Positions 1 through 6,515 of a DNA stretch of 12,824 nucleotides are shown in pieces. The notes beneath the pieces were generated by a model. The model searched no databases. It saw only the letters and a program-made list of their open reading frames with translations, and was not told where the DNA came from. Both the position numbers and the translations under genes were made by a program. Every line of letters begins with the position of its first letter. Within the stretch, counting starts at the first letter, position 1. The DNA lies in contig DDSZ01000032.1 of the NCBI GenBank assembly GCA_002344205.1, positions 81,906 to 94,729 of the forward strand. The letters run 5' to 3'. The stretch is from Opitutaceae bacterium UBA2377. GTDB taxonomy: Bacteria; Verrucomicrobiota; Verrucomicrobiia; Opitutales; Opitutaceae.

Positions 1-312
1 GTCCTGCCAGACGATGGCGCGGTGCAGCGGCCGGCCGGTGCGGCGGTCCCAGAGCAGGACCGTCTCGCGCTGGTTGGTGAGGCCGATGGCGGCGAGATCG
101 CCGGCGGTGAGGTCGGCCTCGGCGAGCGCGCCGAGCGCAGTGCGCCGGGCCGTTTCCCAGAGATCGCGGGGCGAGTGCTCCACCCAGCCCGGCTGCGGAT
201 AGTGCTGCGGGAATTCCTGCTGCGCCTTGGCCCGGGCCCGGCCGCGGCGATCGAACACGATGGCACGGGACGACGTGGTGCCTTGATCCAGGGCCAGGAC
301 GTAGCGGGGCAT
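1..312 (-). CDS. glpK: Glycerol kinase, N-terminal part (cut by window edge)
   Basis: ATP-dependent phosphorylation of glycerol to glycerol 3-phosphate in the cytoplasm. The minus strand reads open from the ATG at 312 to the window edge, giving the first 104 residues. It begins [21 protein letters not shown], the phosphate-1 loop of FGGY kinases in its glycerol kinase form. It continues with [26 protein letters not shown] and AIVWQD, all at the spacing usual for GlpK, and these motifs separate it from xylulokinase and other FGGY sugar kinases. The start fits because DQGTT lies about nine residues in, as in the family. The C-terminal four fifths are outside the window. It is transcribed away from the lipoprotein gene at 435, across a 122-bp gap. 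No glpF or glpD is visible here. Confidence 0.93.
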   Translation of the reverse strand, partial: MPRYVLALDQGTTSSRAIVFDRRGRARAKAQQEFPQHYPQPGWVEHSPRDLWETARRTALGALAEADLTAGDLAAIGLTNQRETVLLWDRRTGRPLHRAIVWQD

Positions 313-342
313 GACGGCACGCTGGCGACAAGGACGGCCGAG

Positions 343-376
343 GCCAAGCCTCCTTGTGGCGCGGTCCGGGCTTGGC
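343..376. repeat. 8-bp inverted repeat in the glpK/lipoprotein divergent gap
   Basis: GCCAAGCC at 343-350 is matched by its perfect reverse complement GGCTTGGC at 369-376, with an 18-bp spacer. A tighter hairpin, GAGGC-CAA-GCCTC, overlaps it at 340-352. The site sits 31 bp upstream of the glpK start, where an operator or 5'-UTR hairpin would be plausible. In such GC-rich DNA it could also be chance. No convincing promoter hexamers were identified in 313-434. Confidence 0.3.
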
Positions 377-434
377 TCGCGGGCAACTTTGGGCAAGCTG
401 CCGACAGGATCGCGCGTCGGTCCTTCTCCCCGAC

Positions 435-857
435 ATGAACATAAAATCCATCCTGAACTTCGGCCTGGCCCTCATCGCGTTGGGCTGGCTGGCCGGTTGT
501 GCGACGCCGCCGGCTGTGCCGACAGCCGGGGTGGCGGAGACCGGCGGAGCCGTGGGTGTGGAAAAATTCACTTACCTCGACCGGCAGGTGCAAAACCGGA
601 TCGAATGCAGCGCGCTGCACGAGCGCCTGCTGCCCGACGGCCGGATCGAGGTGGTGGCGATGCTGCGAAACCGGATAGCCGAGCCCGTGAAGGTTCAGCT
701 CAATTGTGTCTTCAAGGATGCGCAGGGATTCTCGACCGGCGATGAGACGCCGTTTCAGGTCGCGACCGTTGTTCCCGGCACGACCGAGGCGGTGCGCTTC
801 ACCGCGGCCAACGCGACGGCCCGCAATTTCACGGTGCGGGTGCGGCTGGCGCGCTGA
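435..857 (+). CDS. Small YcfL-like (DUF1425-like) lipoprotein
   Basis: A 140-aa exported protein. I chose the ATG at 435 over an upstream in-frame ATG at 354 because only from 435 does a proper lipoprotein signal begin: MNIKS, a hydrophobic stretch at residues 6-18, then the lipobox LAGC with Cys22 as the acylated residue. The mature part begins with a Pro/Ala/Gly-rich linker to about residue 40 and is then a beta-rich domain with [28 protein letters not shown] and a late VPGTTEAV segment. That pattern resembles the YcfL/DUF1425 family, whose members carry a (Y/C)xFxDxxG-type strand and are often linked to envelope or penicillin-binding protein assembly. The family call rests on pattern only; the lipoprotein call is firm. 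It stands alone between glpK and the response regulator. Confidence 0.75.
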   Translation: MNIKSILNFGLALIALGWLAGCATPPAVPTAGVAETGGAVGVEKFTYLDRQVQNRIECSALHERLLPDGRIEVVAMLRNRIAEPVKVQLNCVFKDAQGFSTGDETPFQVATVVPGTTEAVRFTAANATARNFTVRVRLAR

Positions 858-932
858 ATAATACCCGCGGTGGGGTTCATTACCTAGGCCGCCAGACTTG
901 TATCGTGCGGCATCGCCGCCTACGGCTCGGAG

Positions 933-1598
933 ATGCGTGCGGCCGTCGTCGAAGACCAGACCCTGATGCGGGGATTTCTCACCGCATTGTTGCGCAAACA
1001 CTGCGGGGTGGACGACGTGATCGACATCGGTTCGATGCAGGAACTGCACGCGCGCGAGGGCGAACTCGATGCGGTGGGGCTCATCATGCTCGACATTGAT
1101 CTCGGCGACGGCACGACGCTCGACTGGGCCACCGGGCGGGCGGCGGCGGGCAAACCGGGCGTGATGGTCGCGGTGAGTTCCATCAGCGGACAGTTTCCCT
1201 TCAAGCAACTGCAGGCAGGCGGCATCAGCATCGCGCACAAGAACGACAGCGAGAAGGAGCTCGTGGATGTCATCCAGCGGGCGCTGGCCGGGGCCGTGGT
1301 GATCTCGCGACGGGTGATGGAACTGATCAACGCCGGCGCGCGCGATCCCAATTCCCCGCTCAAGCTCCTTGGGCCGCGCGAGCAGCAGGTGCTCGGGCTG
1401 CTGGGCCAGCGGTTGTCCAACGACGACGTGGCCGCGATCATGGGCTGCGCCCCTGCGACCGTGGCCGATCATCGCAAGCGCATCATGCGCAAGCTGGAGC
1501 TGCACAACATCGAGCAATTGATCGAGTGCGCCATCCGACACGGGCTGGTTTTCGACTCCACCGCCGCGGCGGCAAAGAACCGCCGGTTCAAGCCGTGA
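933..1598 (+). CDS. NarL/LuxR-family response regulator
   Basis: A 221-aa DNA-binding regulator. The receiver spans about residues 1-122: acidic pair Glu7-Asp8, likely phospho-acceptor Asp54 (in IMLDID), switch Ser82 or Ser83, and Lys103. The C-terminal LuxR/GerE helix-turn-helix covers about 146-206, beginning LGPREQQVLGLL and containing NDDVAAIMGCAPATVADHRKRIMRKL, with an Ala-rich tail after it. GGAG stands right before the ATG. The gene converges with the hybrid kinase at 1588-5097 and the two 3' ends overlap by 11 bp. Kinases with HK-REC-HPt order commonly pass phosphate to NarL-type regulators (BvgS to BvgA, EvgS to EvgA), so this is the natural candidate output of that kinase, and perhaps of the soluble kinase at 6512-7279. 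The pairing is inference. Confidence 0.9.
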   Translation: MRAAVVEDQTLMRGFLTALLRKHCGVDDVIDIGSMQELHAREGELDAVGLIMLDIDLGDGTTLDWATGRAAAGKPGVMVAVSSISGQFPFKQLQAGGISIAHKNDSEKELVDVIQRALAGAVVISRRVMELINAGARDPNSPLKLLGPREQQVLGLLGQRLSNDDVAAIMGCAPATVADHRKRIMRKLELHNIEQLIECAIRHGLVFDSTAAAAKNRRFKP

Positions 1599-4500
1599 GA
1601 CGGGCCCGGGCGGCGCCGATTGTCTCCTGGGCAAACGGCAGCAGACGCTGCACTGCGGCCCAGTCGCCGCGGCGCGCCGTCTCTTCGATCAATTGCACCT
1701 GCTCCTGGGCGGCTTCCGCGGCGGTGGACCTGAGCAGGCCAAGCAGCTTGTGAGCTTCGCCCGCTGTGCGCGGATCGCGGAGTTGGGCCAGGGCGGAGAC
1801 GGATTGCCACTGCACGGCGACAGTGGCGGCGAGCTGGGCACTGCTCTGCGCCAAGTCACCGAGCGAGTCCAACGGATGGCCCAGGGCGGCGGCCGTGTGG
1901 GTGTCGAGCGAGCGCTTCGGTTGCAGGCCCTCGGAGAGCCCGCGGATGACCCGCTCAAGTTTTTCCTTGGTGACGGGCTTGGTGATGAAGCCGGTCATGC
2001 CCGAAGCCTGCGCCTCGACGACCTTCTCCTTGGTCGAATAAGCGGTGACGGCCACGATGGGCGGCGTGGGGCGGGGCAGGATATGCACGAGCTGCCGGCA
2101 AAGCTCGGCGCCGTCGGTATCGGGCAGGCGCCAGTCCGTGAGCACGAGGTCGTATTGGTGCGTGCGGGCGAGATGAAGCGCGGATGCGCCGTCCACGGCC
2201 CAGTCCACCTTGAAGCCCAGTTGCTGGAGCACGTGGCCCAGCGCGATGCGGTTGTAATCCTCATCCTCGATGGCGAGGGCGCGCGAGACGGGGGCGGGCA
2301 TGCCGGCGGCGGTGACGCGGGGCTGGGCGTTGGCGAGGACCAGCTCCAGCGCAAACTCGGTGGTGCCGTCGCGGCTGGCGGCGGTGAGGGTGCCGCCCAT
2401 CGCGACCGCCAGCCGGCGGCAAACCGCGAGCCCGAGGCCGGAGCCGGGGATGTTGCCCGTGTTGGCGCCGCGCTGGAAGGAATCGAAGAGGCGGTTGAGC
2501 TCGTCGGGGCTCAGGGTGGGGCCGCTGTTGCGCACGGCGAGGCGGAGGCGTGAGCGGCCACCCCCGGCGGGCAGGATGCGCACTTCCACGCCGGCCTCGC
2601 GGGGCACGCCGTATTTCAGGGCGTTGGAAATCAGGTTGCAGACGATCTGGCGGATTTTGCCGGAGTCGCCGTGCAGCCATGCGGGTTGGTCGGGCAGGAT
2701 CAGGGCGCAGTCGGCCAGCTCGGGGTCCATGGCGCGGGCCGCTTCCTCGACGAGGGAGCCGGCCTCGAAGTCCGACGGCGTGAGCGTGACCTGGCCGTGC
2801 TCAAGGCGCGAGAAGTCGAGGATGTCGTCCAGCATCGAGCGGAGCTGGTCGGCGCAGCCGCCGAGGGTGCGCACGAGTTTTTTCTCGCGCGGTCCGACCT
2901 CGAGGTCGGATAGCATGGCGCAGATGCCGACGACGCCGTTGAGCGGGTTGCGGATCTCGTGGCTGATGCTGGCGAGAAACTCCTCCTTCACCGCGCTGGC
3001 CTTGCGCAACTGCGCGGTGCGTTCGTTCACGTGGGCCTCAAGTTCGCGGTTGCGGCGCTGCAGGGCACGGGTGCGCCAGCGCACGAGGGCGAAGACTATC
3101 CCGCCCAGCGCGAAGGCATGCAGCGGCCAGGCCCACGCGCGCAGCCACCACGGCCAGGGCCGGATGACGGTGAAAGTCTCCTCGGTCAGGAGGCCGTTGC
3201 GCTCGGCCTGCAACGTGACCGCCGTGCGGCCCCAGCCGACCGGCAGTTGGAACTCCATTCCCGGCGTGATGCTTTCCCATGCGCCGCCCGGTTTTTGCAA
3301 CCGGAGGAAAGTCGCCGGCGCCGGGGCGAGGTCGAAAGCACGGGCGCGGAGTCCGGCGTGTTCCTGGGCCGAGTCGCCGAGCCGCACTTCGCGGCCGGCC
3401 GCGGCGGTGTTCCAGGTCCAGGCCGGTTGTGGCGGGGCCGAGCGCACGAGCGGGAGGCGGGCGCGGATCACGCCGCGCGGTCCGGCGGCAAAAAGATATT
3501 CCTCGGTGGCGGCGATTTTTTCGGCGCCGATCTCGGCGAGCCCGGGAATCTCGAGCGGCTGCCAGGTGTCGCCCTCCAGCAGGCCCACGACGGGATCGCG
3601 GTCCGGCCGCGTGACGAGGACGGCGAGGCGGCCCTGCACATGCGCGGCGTCGCGCGGGTTGCCCCAGGTGATGCGGCCGAGCCTGTTGGCGTCGGAATCC
3701 ATGATGACGCCGTCCCAGAAGAGCAGGGCGACCTTGCCCGGCCGCACCTCGCGGACGGTCGCGCGGCCGGCGCCCAGGGTGCCGGTGACGGTGCCGTCGG
3801 ATGCGACGACCTGCACGCCCTGCGTGGAGGTGCCGACGAGGAAGTTCCGCCCGTCGGTCGCCAGCGAATTGGGCAGCGCGGGAATCGGGGTGAAATAAGT
3901 CCCGCGTTCGCGGTCGAGAAAAGTGAGCCCTTGGTCCTGTGCGATGGCCGCGGTGTCGCCGGTCACAGCGAGGCCGTAGATGAAGCGGCTTTGAAGACGA
4001 ACTTTGTCGTCATGAAAAAAGAAATCCGGGTTCAAAGCTCCTGCCTTCGAAGCATCAGCGGGCCATAGCACGTCTGATTTCATTCCTTCGCCTTCTGCTG
4101 TTATCAGGCTGCCGGCCGCTGCCACCACCGTGACCTTGTCCGAAGATATGGCCTGTAGGCCAAGGATAGTTTGGCCGTCGAGCGGAGAAATGGTCGCCTG
4201 AGTCGGATCGAAAACGGAAAAAAGTCCTTTCGAGGTGCCCAACAACAGACCGTTGGCTTCACGCTTGGCATAGTAAATATTACCGAACGTCTTAGAGGCC
4301 CATGCAATTTTGCCACTGGTGCGGTCAACAGCGACCAAACCCTCGTTCAAAGTGGGAACCAGCAACAGAGTTTCTGTTTCAAACAGCCCGACGATGCCTG
4401 CTTGGAGTAAGTTTCGGTTGGTCTCGGCAGATGCGGCCAACTGATTATCCCAAGTGCGTATGCCTCGGTTGGTCACCAAAAAGGTATCGGTTGACCAGAT

Positions 4501-5097
4501 AACTGAATCTTCTGCGAATGATTGCAGCAAGTAGACGTCTCTTAACATGCCCGAGTGCCAGATGCTGGCACCACCGGCGGTTGAGCTGACAATCAGCCCG
4601 TTCTTTGAACGAGAAAGCCTCGTGTAGGCAGTAACATTGGCCGAAACATCCAGAACGGTTGAGACAGCACTTTGAGTATCGACGAGATGAATTTTACCTC
4701 CACCTGCGACCAACCAACCTTCGCTGACAGCTTCTGCATCAAGAATTTCACCCTCAATGCCATCTACCATGCGAAGCAGACCATTTTCTATCAGCCCCGC
4801 GAATCCATGGCCGACCACGAGCAATTGGCCGTGAGCTTCGCTGATTGCCCGGACAACCTGTCCATTGGGTGTGGGTATGAGCTGCCAATCAGAACCCGGA
4901 GTGCCGATGGCCATACCGCCTTCAAATCCCACGGCCAACTGGCCCGAAGAGAGGGTGGTCACTGTCCAGATCGGTTTGCCACGCAGTGCGACGGGGAGCG
5001 GCAATTCCGTGGCCAACGGTTCAAAGCTGGCGCCCCGGAGGGCGAAAATGCCAACCGCAAGCATAAAAACCACCCATTTTGAGGGGTAAGGGTTCAT
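1588..5097 (-). CDS. Propeller-type hybrid sensor kinase (HK-REC-HPt)
   Basis: A 1169-aa membrane sensor and phosphorelay protein. The N terminus (KWVVFMLAVGIFAL) is a signal or anchor. Residues of about 30-570 are beta-rich repeats like two-component propellers; about 575-650 resemble a Y_Y_Y-type domain, followed by a membrane helix (about 657-672) and a basic coiled linker. HisKA has His713 in SISHEIRNP. The ATPase domain has N-box Asn825, G1 box VRNSGP (Asn857 where Asp is usual) and G2 box GSGLGL (885-890). The receiver has Glu944-Asp945, Asp988, Thr1018 and Lys1040. A C-terminal HPt has His1116 in EAHKLLGLL. The propeller should lie in the periplasm. The ATG at 5097 has no useful Shine-Dalgarno sequence; Met12 (5064) has GGGTGG five bases upstream but would lose the basic start of the signal. 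Part of the sensor region is much AT-richer than the rest. Divergent from the peptide/YcaO operon. Confidence 0.9.
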   Translation of the reverse strand: MNPYPSKWVVFMLAVGIFALRGASFEPLATELPLPVALRGKPIWTVTTLSSGQLAVGFEGGMAIGTPGSDWQLIPTPNGQVVRAISEAHGQLLVVGHGFAGLIENGLLRMVDGIEGEILDAEAVSEGWLVAGGGKIHLVDTQSAVSTVLDVSANVTAYTRLSRSKNGLIVSSTAGGASIWHSGMLRDVYLLQSFAEDSVIWSTDTFLVTNRGIRTWDNQLAASAETNRNLLQAGIVGLFETETLLLVPTLNEGLVAVDRTSGKIAWASKTFGNIYYAKREANGLLLGTSKGLFSVFDPTQATISPLDGQTILGLQAISSDKVTVVAAAGSLITAEGEGMKSDVLWPADASKAGALNPDFFFHDDKVRLQSRFIYGLAVTGDTAAIAQDQGLTFLDRERGTYFTPIPALPNSLATDGRNFLVGTSTQGVQVVASDGTVTGTLGAGRATVREVRPGKVALLFWDGVIMDSDANRLGRITWGNPRDAAHVQGRLAVLVTRPDRDPVVGLLEGDTWQPLEIPGLAEIGAEKIAATEEYLFAAGPRGVIRARLPLVRSAPPQPAWTWNTAAAGREVRLGDSAQEHAGLRARAFDLAPAPATFLRLQKPGGAWESITPGMEFQLPVGWGRTAVTLQAERNGLLTEETFTVIRPWPWWLRAWAWPLHAFALGGIVFALVRWRTRALQRRNRELEAHVNERTAQLRKASAVKEEFLASISHEIRNPLNGVVGICAMLSDLEVGPREKKLVRTLGGCADQLRSMLDDILDFSRLEHGQVTLTPSDFEAGSLVEEAARAMDPELADCALILPDQPAWLHGDSGKIRQIVCNLISNALKYGVPREAGVEVRILPAGGGRSRLRLAVRNSGPTLSPDELNRLFDSFQRGANTGNIPGSGLGLAVCRRLAVAMGGTLTAASRDGTTEFALELVLANAQPRVTAAGMPAPVSRALAIEDEDYNRIALGHVLQQLGFKVDWAVDGASALHLARTHQYDLVLTDWRLPDTDGAELCRQLVHILPRPTPPIVAVTAYSTKEKVVEAQASGMTGFITKPVTKEKLERVIRGLSEGLQPKRSLDTHTAAALGHPLDSLGDLAQSSAQLAATVAVQWQSVSALAQLRDPRTAGEAHKLLGLLRSTAAEAAQEQVQLIEETARRGDWAAVQRLLPFAQETIGAARARLTA
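3960..4980. other. AT-richer patch inside the hybrid kinase sensor region
   Basis: Hand counts of single 60-base lines give about 45% GC at 4261, 48% at 3961, 4441 and 4621, and 57% at 4381. The same gene gives 75% at 3361 and 68% at both 3901 and 4981. The patch covers roughly residues 40-380, the membrane-distal half of the predicted propeller, and the reading frame stays intact throughout. The sharp left edge near 3960 suggests a recombination junction more than gradual drift. Exact edges are estimates. Confidence 0.7.
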
Positions 5098-5116
5098 CCC
5101 TAGAGGGGTGGTTTTT
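5065..5116. repeat. Nested inverted repeats over the kinase start, with GAGGGG direct repeats
   Basis: The outer arms AAAAACCACCC (5065-5075) and GGGTGGTTTTT (5106-5116) are perfect 11-bp reverse complements with 30 bp between them. Inside is a smaller pair, AGGG (5089-5092) and CCCT (5098-5101), whose 5-base loop holds the kinase start codon (5095-5097 on the minus strand). GAGGGGT occurs at 5081-5087 and 5103-5109, exactly 22 bp apart or about two helical turns, and GAGGGG recurs at 5150-5155 as the ribosome binding site region of the peptide gene. In the short gap between divergent genes this could be an operator, an RNA structure controlling kinase translation, or both. The long loop and position over a start codon argue against a terminator. 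Confidence 0.6.
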
Positions 5117-5128
5117 TGCAGAGCCGCC

Positions 5129-5138
5129 GCCCCGGGGC
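5129..5138. promoter_or_regulatory. 10-bp perfect palindrome upstream of the peptide gene
   Basis: GCCCCGGGGC is a perfect palindrome 20 bp before the peptide start codon, in the 60-bp gap between the divergent kinase and peptide/YcaO operon. It could bind a dimeric regulator. GC-only palindromes of this length are not rare in such DNA, so the regulatory role is tentative. No clear -35/-10 pair was found in the gap. Confidence 0.25.
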
Positions 5139-5157
5139 AACGCGATACTGAGGGGGC

Positions 5158-5385
5158 ATGAAAAAGCTATCCTCTCTCTTCCTCCTCGCCAGCGGTGTCG
5201 TTGCGACCCTGCTCCTCGCCGTTGGTCTGAACCAAGCGGCCCAAAAAATGGATCCCGTGGCGCAGAAGTCGTCGCCCATCTCCACGATGCAGACGGGTGA
5301 AATTGCCTCGCTGCCCTGTGCACCCTGCACCACGGGCGAGCCTGGCGGTGGTGGCGGCAATCCGCCTCCGCTGATGTTCTCCTGA
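5158..5385 (+). CDS. Exported 75-aa peptide, candidate RiPP-like precursor
   Basis: I do not recognise a family. The peptide starts MKKL, has a hydrophobic stretch at residues 4-24, and a polar middle (25-50). The tail is Cys/Pro/Gly-rich: LPCAPCTTGEP (52-62, cysteines 54 and 57), then five glycines, Asn, three prolines and LMFS at the end. The first 28 residues look like a Sec signal or a membrane helix; the tail looks like a core peptide. GAGGGGG ends two bases before the ATG, a closely spaced ribosome binding site. The stop lies 21 bp before the YcaO start, so it is very likely the first gene of that operon. Position and composition suggest the YcaO substrate, with Cys, Thr and Ser residues or the backbone as targets. 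That is inference; it could also be a plain secreted peptide with a CxxC motif. Confidence 0.7.
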   Translation: MKKLSSLFLLASGVVATLLLAVGLNQAAQKMDPVAQKSSPISTMQTGEIASLPCAPCTTGEPGGGGGNPPPLMFS

Positions 5386-5394
5386 TTTCCGCCT

Positions 5395-5399
5395 GAGGA
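5395..5399 (+). promoter_or_regulatory. Ribosome binding site deciding the YcaO start
   Basis: GAGGA lies seven bases before the ATG at 5407 and directly abuts an in-frame TTG at 5401. Normal spacing therefore selects 5407 as the start, removing two residues from the longest reading. Confidence 0.75.
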
Positions 5400-5406
5400 A
5401 TTGGTC

Positions 5407-6288
5407 ATGCTATCGCTTGCGGCATTGCGCTATCGGGATGTGTTCGCCACGGACGGCGGACCGATCGAGCGCGTCCTGACCGGGGAGTTTAATATCCTCG
5501 GTCAGCCGCATCAGCAGGCCAACGCCTTCCTGCGGCCCGAGCTGACCAGCGGCAAGTCGCCTCACGCCATCTACGGCCAGGCCGATGGCACCGGCTCCGC
5601 GCCCTCCGCCTCCGTGGCCTGCCACATGGCGATTTCGGAGGCGCTGGAGCGCTGGGCCTTCCTTGCCACCCACAACCGGCCCGACGGCAAGAAATACGGG
5701 TTCGACGTGGACCGCAGTTCCAACGGCATGGCGGCCTATCCCGGCATGTTCCGGTTTCAGGCCGCCCGCCGCGCGCGTTTCGAGGCGCTCGAACGCTATG
5801 CGCTGATTTCCTGGTGGGACGGCCGGTTGCCGGCCGAAAAAACGGGCTCTCCATTTCCGGGGGTTGATCTGGTGCGCATCCATCACAACGCGGGGGAGGG
5901 TGAGGTGGTCATCCTCCTCCAGCGTTCGCGGGCGGGTGTGGCCTATGGACATGCGGCCGGTCGCACCGTGCGATCGGCCGCATACAAGGCCGCCGTCGAG
6001 CTGGCGCGCAACGCGTTCGTCATCTCGGCGCACCGCGCCAAGGGTGCGTTGGTTCAGGCGGCGAACTTCCTGGAACGCCGGGCGCTCTACTTCGCCACCG
6101 ACGAGGGCTACGAGGATTTCCAGCGCCGCCTCGGGACGCGCCCCCATCAGGCGGTGCCCCGGTGGGCGTCCGCTTTCGACGGCGAAATCCCGGGACCTTG
6201 GTCCCGCTGGGCCACCGTCTGGCGCCATGCCGTGGCGATGCCCACCGACGAATATCTCAACCCGCACTCCAACTTCTTCTTCTGGTAA
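5407..6288 (+). CDS. Short YcaO-domain protein
   Basis: YcaO enzymes use ATP to activate peptide backbone amides, forming azolines, thioamides or amidines, or to modify ribosomal proteins. Signs of the fold in this 293-aa protein: DGTG at 60-63 leading into AISEALERWAF (75-85, the Sx3ExxER-like ATP/Mg helix with Glu78, Glu81, Arg82); SSNGMAAYPG (104-113), then FEALERYALISWW (125-137), the second Glu-containing motif; and GHAAGRTVRSAAYKAAVELARN, the later conserved helix. It is shorter than most YcaO proteins (roughly 400 aa or more), lacks the usual GKG (GTG here), and ends SNFFFW without the PxPxP tail of azoline-forming cyclodehydratases. No TfuA, E1-like or dehydrogenase partner is visible. 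Its place right after the small peptide suggests a peptide-modifying role. The next gene begins two bases after its stop. Confidence 0.85.
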   Translation: MLSLAALRYRDVFATDGGPIERVLTGEFNILGQPHQQANAFLRPELTSGKSPHAIYGQADGTGSAPSASVACHMAISEALERWAFLATHNRPDGKKYGFDVDRSSNGMAAYPGMFRFQAARRARFEALERYALISWWDGRLPAEKTGSPFPGVDLVRIHHNAGEGEVVILLQRSRAGVAYGHAAGRTVRSAAYKAAVELARNAFVISAHRAKGALVQAANFLERRALYFATDEGYEDFQRRLGTRPHQAVPRWASAFDGEIPGPWSRWATVWRHAVAMPTDEYLNPHSNFFFW

Positions 6289-6290
6289 CC

Positions 6291-6515
6291 ATGACTGCCC
6301 GCGCCGAAACCCTCCTCCATATCCGCCACCTGCTCGACTGCGCCGGCCCCGCCGATGCGGCCCAGGCCACCCGCGCCGCGTTTGAGGCCGGGCGCATCGA
6401 TGCGCTTGATGTCCCCGAGGTCTTTCTCGCCCTGCGGGCGCGGTCCGGCGAGTTCTTCAACAGTCTTTGCGCCCGCTCGCCCGGCGGGTCGCGCTTTCCC
6501 TTCAGCCGGGAATGA
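6291..6515 (+). CDS. 74-aa protein of unknown function in the YcaO operon
   Basis: Not recognised. It starts two bases after the YcaO stop and its own stop overlaps the next start (ATGA at 6512-6515), so it is surely co-translated with both neighbours. I used the ATG at 6291; a longer in-frame reading from 6162 runs inside the YcaO gene and is not credible. Residues 1-56 look helical and amphipathic (AETLLHIRHLL, AAQATRAAFEAGRID, VPEVFLALRARSGEFF). The end is a short loop-like tail, NSLCARSPGGSRFPFSRE, with Cys60. There is no signal peptide. It may be a partner of the YcaO enzyme or of the kinase (leader binding or docking), or a second, unsigned precursor. The sequence does not decide. It does not look like a typical winged-helix RiPP recognition element. 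Confidence 0.7.
   Translation: MTARAETLLHIRHLLDCAGPADAAQATRAAFEAGRIDALDVPEVFLALRARSGEFFNSLCARSPGGSRFPFSRE

Noticed and set aside
907..919. GCGGC-ATC-GCCGC hairpin before the response regulator
   Set aside because: Only 5-bp GC arms; such hairpins are common in this DNA and no further support was seen.
1561..1572. Perfect 12-bp palindrome CCGCCGCGGCGG near the response regulator end
   Set aside because: It lies in codons for an Ala-rich tail made only of G and C; likely compositional.
2270..3898. 542-codon open frame antisense to the hybrid kinase
   Set aside because: Composition is Arg/Ser/Pro-rich, as expected of a frame opposite GC-rich coding DNA. No domain is visible, and the minus-strand kinase motifs explain the region.
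5065..5116. Inverted repeat with A and T tracts read as an intrinsic terminator
   Set aside because: A 30-bp loop, a start codon inside it, and no gene ending nearby on either strand. It fits a regulatory element better.
5116..5149. TTGCAG...GATACT as a sigma-70 promoter for the peptide operon
   Set aside because: Spacing of about 22 bp is too long and the -10 candidate ends only eight bases before the start codon, overlapping the ribosome binding site area.
5410..6267. 285-codon minus-strand open frame opposite YcaO
   Set aside because: The plus strand carries YcaO motifs, a good ribosome binding site and operon spacing; the reverse reading is low-information Arg/Gly-rich.
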